DNA of 64,000 bases, from NCBI GenBank assembly GCA_036852015.1, contig JAANDG010000003.1:1322001-1386000 (forward strand), written 5' to 3'. Shown here piece by piece: positions 57,331-64,000 of the stretch. The DNA comes from Pelodera strongyloides. Its lineage: Eukaryota; Nematoda; Chromadorea; Rhabditida; Rhabditidae. Positions within the stretch are counted from its first letter, which is position 1; each line of letters starts with the position of its first letter. The position numbers were made by a program, and so were the translations under genes. A model generated the notes under the pieces. The model did no database searches. It was not told the DNA's origin and worked only from the letters and a program-made list of their open reading frames with translations.

Positions 57331-57678
57331 TTAAAGGGACAGGCCCATCAAAGTAAACCTATACTTACGATACTTTCATAATGATTATAAGTATTTTTTT
57401 TACAATATATACATATATACAAACCAAATTTCACCTACATTCACCCTGGGAAACTTTTTCCCATGCGCTCATCGTATATTCATACCGCAAAACTGCAGAT
57501 ATCAAAACTGTCTATGCTATGCAAATTTATCGTGGAACTAGAATGCGATCAAAATTTGCATACACAGCCTTGAAATCTGCAGTTTTACTGTATACATATG
57601 CGATGAGCTCATCGGAAAAAGTTTCCCAGGGTGTATGTAGGTGAAATTTGTTTTGTATATATTGTATTAAAAATGCTT
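57331..57678. mobile_element. Palindromic TTAA element, right end lost
   Basis: Left TTAAAGGGACAGGCCCATC. Long complementary arms (CACCTACATTCACCCTGGGAA / TTCCCAGGGTGTATGTAGGTG). The right arm stops at AAAATGCTTA, where a repeat G copy begins. Confidence 0.65.
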
Positions 57679-57830
57679 ATGGGGTTTCATATCCCAGAAA
57701 TTCGGTGTGATTCTTCCAATGCTACCGTATTTTTGCACGAAACCTGCATATATAATATGAAAAATTAAAAAATAATTCTCGCGCATTTCCAAAATATGGT
57801 AAATTTTCAGAATACTTTGAAACCCCATTA
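57679..57830 (-). repeat. Repeat family G (copy 2), inverted
   Basis: GGGGTTTCATATCC to ACTTTGAAACCCC, with internal ACCGTATTTTTGCACGAAACC matching 61320-61355 inverted. Confidence 0.6.
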
Positions 57831-58227
57831 ACAAATATGCGGATATGTCAATTTACCATATATTAACAGTTGTTTGCCGTAATACTATCATTATTATTAT
57901 TGCTACTATTAAATGTTATTAAATTGCCAACGAAAACACAATTAACTCCGCTAACTCGAATAACACACTCATGCGTCTCTACTATATGAAAACGCTGTGA
58001 GCTGTGAACTTAGGACAAACATTGCGAAGTTGTGGAAGTTAGATATACTCATGTTGTGCTCTTTTACTCTTTACATAGTAATCCTGTTTATTCTTGCATC
58101 CAACTTGTAATCCTTGGGCGCGATTCTTCTCTCACTGGCCCCGGCACTACTTGCGCAATTGTGCGCAACGTGTACGCCAGCTGTTCGCCGAATGGATCTG
58201 AAACTAGTTCTTCAACTTTTAACATTT

Positions 58228-58230
58228 CAG
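58228..58230 (+). promoter_or_regulatory. Possible spliced-leader acceptor
   Basis: CTTTTAACATTTCAG ends 11 bases before the ATG at 58242. The upstream frame also lacks an ATG, favouring trans-splicing or a 5' exon elsewhere. Confidence 0.4.
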
Positions 58231-58241
58231 AAACGAATACG

Positions 58242-61200
58242 ATGACCGCCACGGCGGTTAATTTTTCGCATATATGTCTTACCGAAAAACAGCAAATGAT
58301 GCATGGAACAGAGCTGGAGTACAACTTACAAAGGTAATAGTTAATAATGATGGTGATGAAGATAATGATCTATTTGTACCTATAAAAGAGAAAGGTTTAC
58401 CTTGAAAAAATATCAGTACGCAGAGTCACGTGAAAAAATTTTGTCATCGGTTAACAAAGACAAAGGATTAAAATATATAAGTCCCGAAATGTCTCTTCAC
58501 ACAATGGTAATTGCATAATACTTCTAAGACATAAGAATAATGAAACAATAATATTTCAGATATATGTACCCCACGATAGCCTTGTTCGGTATATTAGGAA
58601 ATGTGCTCAATCTCACCGTATTACTCAATAAAAGCATGCGATCGCGGTAAGATATTGTTTACCTTTACTACTAGGTGTTGGCCCCATACTTTAATTTAAG
58701 TTGAGCCTTAACGCGGTATAACAGCAGAAAACGTCTTTTGGATAACTGCATTCCCAGTCAGTCAGCATGTGCAAATCAGTGTGATTAGAATAGAAAATCG
58801 AACTCATTTCAAGCTCACCATAAACACATAGGAACGCAGTTGCCCACCATACGTTTCAAACCGCGGCCGTCATACTGCTTTAACTCTCTGCTGCAGTTAT
58901 ATACGATCACCGTTGACAACAATTCACATGTTAAAGGGAGAGGCCTACGAGAAAAAAGTGTTCCTCAATTCACTTGCACAGAATGTCCGGAATCTCAGAA
59001 ATATTTCTGTGGAAACGGCATATATTTGCATCGTGAACTCGCAGAGATATTCTATGCTAAAAAGTTCGGCCACGCACCGTAGCCAGAAAGGTTAAAATAC
59101 CTTTTTTTTATATCCGTCCATTAGCATTCTTTCTCTACGTAATGGTTGTTATACGAATGAAGAACATTACTACCATTATAACAAAGCGTTTCCAATACTG
59201 TAATGCCATAAAAGAGCAAAAATTGTTTCAGACTACGGTGCCTGGCCGAACTGTTTAGCATAGAATATAGCGAGTTTTAGATGCAAAGAGATGCGGTTTT
59301 CGCAGTAATTTCTGAAACTCCGGACATTCTATGAAAGTAAATTGAGGAACACTTTTTTCTCATGGGCCTCTCCCTTTAAGATGCTGAGAATTTCCATAAC
59401 TGACATGGTGTCCGCAAAAAAAGTGCTGCGCGGCGTCAATCTCGCGCAAAGGTTCCGCAGAGAGGTATCATGTGTAGTATTTATATGCTTAATTTTCAGA
59501 GCGAATACATTTCTCGCCGTACTGGCATTTGCTGATATAATATTTCTCTCCCTTCTATTTCCCAATATTCTGGCTAATTATTCCATCTTCACTTATAGCT
59601 ACTACTTCAGATGGTAAGTTTTTTTTGAAAGATTGACATGTCATTTTCATGTAAAATTCATGCAAAAATTGCGTATTTTTATATGATGATTGCTTATGTA
59701 TTATGCTTTGCCGTTCCCGCTTCGTCCAGGTCCAGACTAACTTACCTATAAATGAGAAACGAGTTTTCTTTGGCCGTAAGCACGAAAGCCCGGCAACCTC
59801 CCCGCCGGGAGGCACCCGCTAGAGGCGTCCCCACCCAATATCTAGCACCCGGTATGCGAAACTCCGGGTGCGGGAGGCTAATTTGCTGTATTAAAAAAAC
59901 TGTACATTTTTTCAAGGTTCTACTACAACTCTAAAGTGCACTTGATATCACTGGCCAATTGGTGTTCTGCGATTGCAATTTGGTGAGTTTTTTGATAAAT
60001 TATAATTTAAAGGGTCAGGCGCGTGGGGGAGTTACTCCGCCGCACATCCACGGGTGCGCCAACGTAATCCTTTTCGCGTGCCATAGATAGGAGGCGCGGC
60101 AATTACCCTATGTTTCATCACTCTACCTGTTGACAAGCATGATGGGGTTTCAAACTTTTCAAGTATTGCCGATTTTCCTTCCAAGTATAGAAAAACTTAC
60201 CGTGCCTTGGAACTACACGAGAATATTTACAGCAGCGGTAGCCACGGGTCTATTTTTTCAAGCGTATATGCACTTTGCATTCACACCTCGTTTTTACTTA
60301 TAACATGGCACTTCTTCTATAGCGCGGATATATTTTAAAGGATGGCAGTAACTTCAAATTCGCCTTTTTACTTCAATTATCGCATGAAAAAGCACCTAGA
60401 AAAATACCATTCCGGTGTCAATTTACTGAAAATTTAACCCAGGGACAGAAATCCCCTCGGTTGTGTTTTGATAAGGTGCAGTATGACAACGACAACTGAG
60501 ACAGTAGAGCAGACACTTTCCCTCTTCCCCGGATTTTCTTTGTATTGTCATCATTGGCAACCGGCCAAGTCCCGTTGCGATTTAGAAAACACCCATTTTG
60601 TCAAAAATCAAAACTCAACACAAGGGATGTTTTTCCCTGTGATAAATTTTCCGTAAATTGGCACTGAAAGTTTATATTTCTAGGTATCTTTTTATATTTA
60701 TTGATAATTGAAGTAAAAAGACGATAATGAAGTGACTGCGATCCTTTAAATCATTATTTTGCATCGAGTTTACTTGAATTTAGTAAAAATAAAGAAAAAT
60801 ACTTTACCAAAACCGAATAATTTGAATTCCAACTCAGGGGGTGAACAAGTATAAAAGTAGTTCTACTAAGCTACCGCGGGATTATGAAACGTGTAGTGAT
60901 ATGCCTGCAGACCCTTGCAGCATATGTAAAGATATAATATGCAGATATTTGCCGAAATAATTTGCATACTCCCGATCGGGAAGCAGCTGTATGAACACGT
61001 TTCGTGATCCTGCGGTAGTTAAGTAGAACTACTTTTCGACTTCTTCACTCCCTGAGTTGGAATTCAAATTATTCGGTTTTGGTAAAGTATTTGTCTCTAT
61101 TCTTTACTAAATACAAGTAAACTCGAAGAAAAACGACGATTTTGTAGTGACTGCGATCCTTTAAAGATGTAGGCAAAATTACGTTAGATTGGCACAGGAA

Positions 61201-63691
61201 GTGCTGAAAGATACTCGGAAGAAAAACGCACGCTTTTTGGCATACTTGGAAACCCCATATGAGGCTTGCATGCTCAAATTTACCGTATTTTGGAACTACA
61301 CGAGAATTTTTTTAATTTCCCATATTATATATGCAGGTTTCGTGCAAAAATACGGTTGTGTTGACCGAATTTTTGGTATATTGCAAACCGCATAATCTCT
61401 ACTTGGTTTTCAGGTGTGTGATCGCAGTGTGCGCAGATCGGCTCGTCGGAATTCGGAATCCTCTGTACATTAGAGGATCATGGTAATTGATATTCACTAA
61501 GCAGTCGAAATATGTGCCAGGCCTTTAAAGGTCTGCGCCAGAAGTGCTTGTCATTTGAGAGAGATAGAGAAAGAGAAAAAAGATAGAGACAGATAGACAG
61601 AGAAAGACAGGGACAGAGTAGAAGGGAGTAATTACTCATAGTACTAGAAACTGTCTCTCAAAACTCATCTCATAAGTGCTCAATTACTGAATTCAACTTA
61701 TTTTCAGGCCTTGTTGGAAACTGCCTCTCCTTATATGTTCCATCGTCGCTTTAACCGGAGTTTTGACATTTTATCAACATTTTGAATATTCCTGCCTAGT
61801 ACGGTCTTACTGTAACAATACGCAGCTGTACTCGCGATGTCTGCCAATTACGACTGAAGCGTTAGTTTTTTTACTTGCCCTAGATTAGGCTTAGGCTTGG
61901 TTTTGCCGTCAGGTATGACTGTAACTCGGGCAATTAGTATTAGTCATAACTCTACACATGGCGCTTTGCTTCTTGTTGGAAGCCTGTGGTCCATAATTAT
62001 GTAACGTTTACCTAGTGAATAATCTACAAATAGTGAACACTTAAAGTGTTATGGTACGTTGTTTTGAACGCATACTTAACAACTAAGTGTTGTATGTTCT
62101 TGCCACTTTGCGTTTGCGGCGCAGAATAGACGTAATTTGAATAAAATTCGTTATGATATCGTCAAGCATACGGTTCAATGTTCAAAACCATGTGTTATAC
62201 CTCTTTAACTGTGTTATACCTCTTTAACTGTGTTATTAAATCCAAAATCGTTCAAATTTCAGTTGGTTCGGCAATCGCGAGAATCCGTTCACACAATTTC
62301 GTCGTAATCTCATCTCGACCTGTGTGATGTTGTATCCGATTCTAATGATTATTTGTCCGATTATTCTACTCGCTATTCTGAATATGATGCTCATTTGCGC
62401 ACTGCGCGATCGACAGAAGAATCTGGTCATGGGCGGACAATATGGAGAGAATCCAGTGAGGACCTCGAAGAGCGGATCCTCAGCCAAGTGAGAACATTTA
62501 GAATGATTTAAAGCGAAATGCTAGCCGCTTCGGAAAATTTGCATATGATAAGCAAATCCTATGTATCCTATGCTAATTTTGTACGATCGTCCACGGCAAT
62601 CGTACAAAATTAGCATAGGATACATAGGATTTGCTTATCGTATGCAAATTTTCCAAAGAGGCTAGCATTTCGCTTTAAAGCGAAATACCGCCCGATTTTT
62701 GAAACGCATCGTGGACAACTGCTTAAGTATTTTACTCTAATTTAGCTCCATTTTTTTTATTCTAATTTATGTTCATTTGCACAAACTGCATGAGAATGCG
62801 ATGTACTCGATGTGTTTCTAAAATTGGCCGTATTTCGCTTTAAGCGTCGGGTCCATGTAAAACATTTTGAGAGAAATCAGCAGGATTATGCTTATGCAAT
62901 TGTAGCTGTAAAAATGCATCGCAAAACATTTTGTGTATCTTATGGGCCATACAGACCCGCAGAAATGAACCGCACTTCGACACATTCTATATTCTATCTT
63001 ATATATTATGAACGTAATCTGTTCTAGAAGCGCTTTCAAACTTTCTAAACGAAAATGAAAAAAGCTATCGCCATAAGATATCCTGATTATTATCTTTTAG
63101 GCGCCCACCAGAGCTGACCAACTTTCAAAAGACTGAGCACCGAGTCACGTTGACAGTCACGTTTATTGTCACAATGTTCACGATAACGAACGGACCATCG
63201 GCTTTGGAACACTTATTGAGGAAAACATATCAGCTGAAACAACAAGATTACTATGACGCGACGATGATCTGCACGTGAGTGTTTTTTATCACTAGTTTAA
63301 ATGGTATAGCAGGAGTTTGTGCAATCTATGTTGGAAAGTTGCATGCAAATTGTGGTCCATTTATATTGACATTTGCATTCGTTTCACAAACCACGCGCAA
63401 TATCGCTTTAATTTAATCCAATAAGTAGCCAAGGGCGCGATAGCGGTGACGTTGTTTTCGCCGCGATATTTTTCAGCCTTACCTTATTTAACAGAAATCA
63501 GAATAATATGAAGTTGGTTTTAAATAAATTTTTATAATCGGCTGTTATACCGCTTTAAATAAATTATTATAATTTCAGAACTCTGGTAATCTTCGGCAAG
63601 GCCTCCAACTTCATTTTATTCTGCCTGGGTTCCAAACATTTCCGTTTGAGACTGATCAGGCTCACACAGAAGAAAGTCAACAAGAAAATTG
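58242..63691 (+). CDS. Class A GPCR, FMRFamide-like neuropeptide receptor type (3' end not seen)
   Basis: Exons: 58242-58333, 58560-58646, 59500-59613, 59917-59982, 61414-61482, 61708-61860, 62263-62487, 63101-63274, 63579-63691; 364 codons, then a GTAAGT donor, so the tail lies beyond the window or in an unseen exon. Seven membrane helices can be placed. TM1 has GN at 44-45 in GILGNVLNLTV. TM2 has LAFAD with Asp72. TM3 ends in DRL (128-130) followed by NPLY. TM4 starts WPCWKLP. The extracellular loop has several Cys and an NNT glycosylation site. TM5 follows NPFTQFRRN. A Lys/Arg-rich third loop precedes TM6. TM7 ends NFILFCLGSKHFR in place of NPxxY. The position where most class A receptors have the TM3 disulfide Cys holds Lys104. 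The NPFTxFR and NFxLFCxxSxHFR motifs are those of nematode FMRFamide/DMSR-type receptors. N7-F-S is an N-terminal glycosylation site. The ligand is unknown. Introns carry many TTAA elements. All internal introns are phase 2. Confidence 0.85.
58708..58882. mobile_element. B-family TTAA MITE (B14), GPCR intron 2
   Basis: TTAACGCGGTATAACAGC to GCGGCCGTCATACTGCTTTAA. Confidence 0.7.
58931..59379. mobile_element. Palindromic TTAA element, 449 bp, GPCR intron 2
   Basis: TTAAAGGGAGAGGCCTACGAG to CATGGGCCTCTCCCTTTAA. The arms pair over about 170 bp (GAAAAAAGTGTTCCTCAATT / AATTGAGGAACACTTTTTTC). Confidence 0.8.
60007..60240. repeat. Family D left end joined to a family G fragment, GPCR intron 4
   Basis: TTAAAGGGTCAGGCGCG matches the family D terminus. 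From 60142, GATGGGGTTTCAAAC and ACTTACCGTGCCTTGGAACTAC match family G. It is a patchwork of decayed copies. Confidence 0.4.
60335..60749. mobile_element. H-family TTAA element, GPCR intron 4
   Basis: TTAAAGGATGGCAGTAACTTC to GAAGTGACTGCGATCCTTTAA. The inner arms include CCTAGAAAAATACC / GGTATCTTTTTATA-type pairing. Confidence 0.7.
60774..61127. mobile_element. Palindromic element beside the H copy
   Basis: TCGAGTTTACTTGAATTTAG ... and CTAAATACAAGTAAACTCGA are the arm ends. The arms pair for about 150 bp around a GCAGACCCTTGCAGC centre. After it a second H-type end (GTAGTGACTGCGATCCTTTAA, 61144-61164) is repeated, so an H end lies on both sides. Confidence 0.6.
61245..61392 (+). repeat. Repeat family G (copy 3), GPCR intron 4
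   Basis: ACCGTATTTTGGAACTACACG, CATATTATATATGCAGGTTTCG and GCAAAAATACGGT as in 845-985. It ends only about 20 bases before exon 5. Confidence 0.6.
61556..61618 (+). repeat. (GA)n-rich tract, GPCR intron 5
   Basis: AGAGATAGAGAAAG-type imperfect repeat. Confidence 0.7.
62041..62208. mobile_element. B-family TTAA MITE (B15), GPCR intron 6
   Basis: TTAAAGTGTTATGGTACG to ACCATGTGTTATACCTCTTTAA. The last 18 bp (GTGTTATACCTCTTTAAC) are duplicated in tandem. Confidence 0.65.
62508..62678. mobile_element. C-family TTAA MITE, full copy (C3), GPCR intron 7
   Basis: TTAAAGCGAAATGCTAGCC to GGCTAGCATTTCGCTTTAA, a nearly perfect 163-bp palindrome between TTAA sites. Its right TTAA is the left TTAA of the next element. 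Confidence 0.9.
62675..62842. mobile_element. A-family TTAA MITE (A13), GPCR intron 7
   Basis: TTAAAGCGAAATACCGCCCG to TTGGCCGTATTTCGCTTTAA, joined directly to the C copy. Confidence 0.85.
63297..63412. mobile_element. B-family TTAA MITE, short (B16), GPCR intron 8
   Basis: TTAAATGGTATAGCAGGAG to CACGCGCAATATCGCTTTAA. A separate right end, GGCTGTTATACCGCTTTAA, lies at 63540-63558 just before exon 9. Confidence 0.55.
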
Positions 63692-64000
63692 GTAAGTATT
63701 CGCTCTTTTGTACTTTATAGCTTGCGTGTTGCACTTTGTACTTCATATTATCAAAGCCATGCTGGCTTTTGAATTTCTGAATTTCTTTCCTATAGATTGG
63801 CTTTACGTGTGCGCACTGTAACGCAAACGCATGGTAGAGAATGTAGTGCATCTATTCAGAAACTGTCCTATCTCGAGTAATTCAATGTAGCGTGTGATAC
63901 TATCTATGTAGAATCACTAACAATTAGCTGGAGTGCGCGCGGCTTGAAAACGGCGTGCACAACTCATATGGCAACGCAAAATGCACGCCTGGTAGAAAGA
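63692..64000 (+). other. Start of the next GPCR intron; nothing else seen
   Basis: Begins with GTAAGT. No acceptor followed by a plausible C-terminal exon was found before the window ends. Confidence 0.4.

Noticed and set aside
1..64000. CRISPR arrays, bacterial operons, rRNA genes, phage genes
   Set aside because: None present. Regular repeats here are microsatellites, a minisatellite and dispersed palindromes in a spliced eukaryotic genome.

Overview
This window looks like nuclear DNA of a nematode. Three things point there. (1) The hexamer TTAGGC/GCCTAA, the nematode telomere repeat, occurs in short interstitial tracts at seven places. (2) Isocitrate lyase and malate synthase are fused in one gene, the form known from nematodes. 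(3) Genes are cut into many short exons with TTTCAG-type acceptors, and two start codons follow likely spliced-leader acceptors. The DNA is AT-rich and very full of short palindromic transposons, unlike the compact Caenorhabditis genomes. I do not name a species.

Layout. Four multi-exon genes, all on the + strand, could be assembled exon by exon: a secreted two-Kunitz protein (761-3480, 7 exons, 207 aa); a protein with a SPATA7-like motif and a Ser-rich tail (5446-10562, 10 exons, 341 aa); the bifunctional glyoxylate enzyme ICL-1 (14265-26684, 28 exons, 971 aa); and a class A neuropeptide-type GPCR (58242 to at least 63691, 9 exons seen, 3' end not seen). Two weaker coding calls are a Cys-rich terminal exon (12917-13129) and a 65-aa single-membrane-span ORF (46151-46348). 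From 27.2 to 58.2 kb there is no other convincing gene. That stretch is repeats plus one nearly complete Penelope-like retroelement (40625-45578).

Mobile DNA. The Penelope-like element has its GIY-YIG nuclease in front of the reverse transcriptase, the permuted order. It lies between identical 152-bp direct repeats, carries a 38-bp minisatellite with UUCG hairpins, and has a hammerhead-like set of boxes next to its 3' repeat. A 163-bp palindromic MITE has landed in its RT between motifs A and B with a clean TTAA duplication. The same TTAA-flanked palindromes form at least three abundant families (A, B, C below; A about 170-200 bp, 13 copies), plus longer low-copy ones. They fill introns and intergenic DNA, sometimes nested or back to back with one shared TTAA.

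The four genes have no evident functional link. ICL-1 carries out both steps specific to the glyoxylate bypass, the GPCR is a membrane receptor, the Kunitz protein is secreted, and the SPATA7-like protein is a possible ciliary component. All exon borders were read by eye from splice signals and reading phase. Every assembled gene keeps an open frame across all joins.
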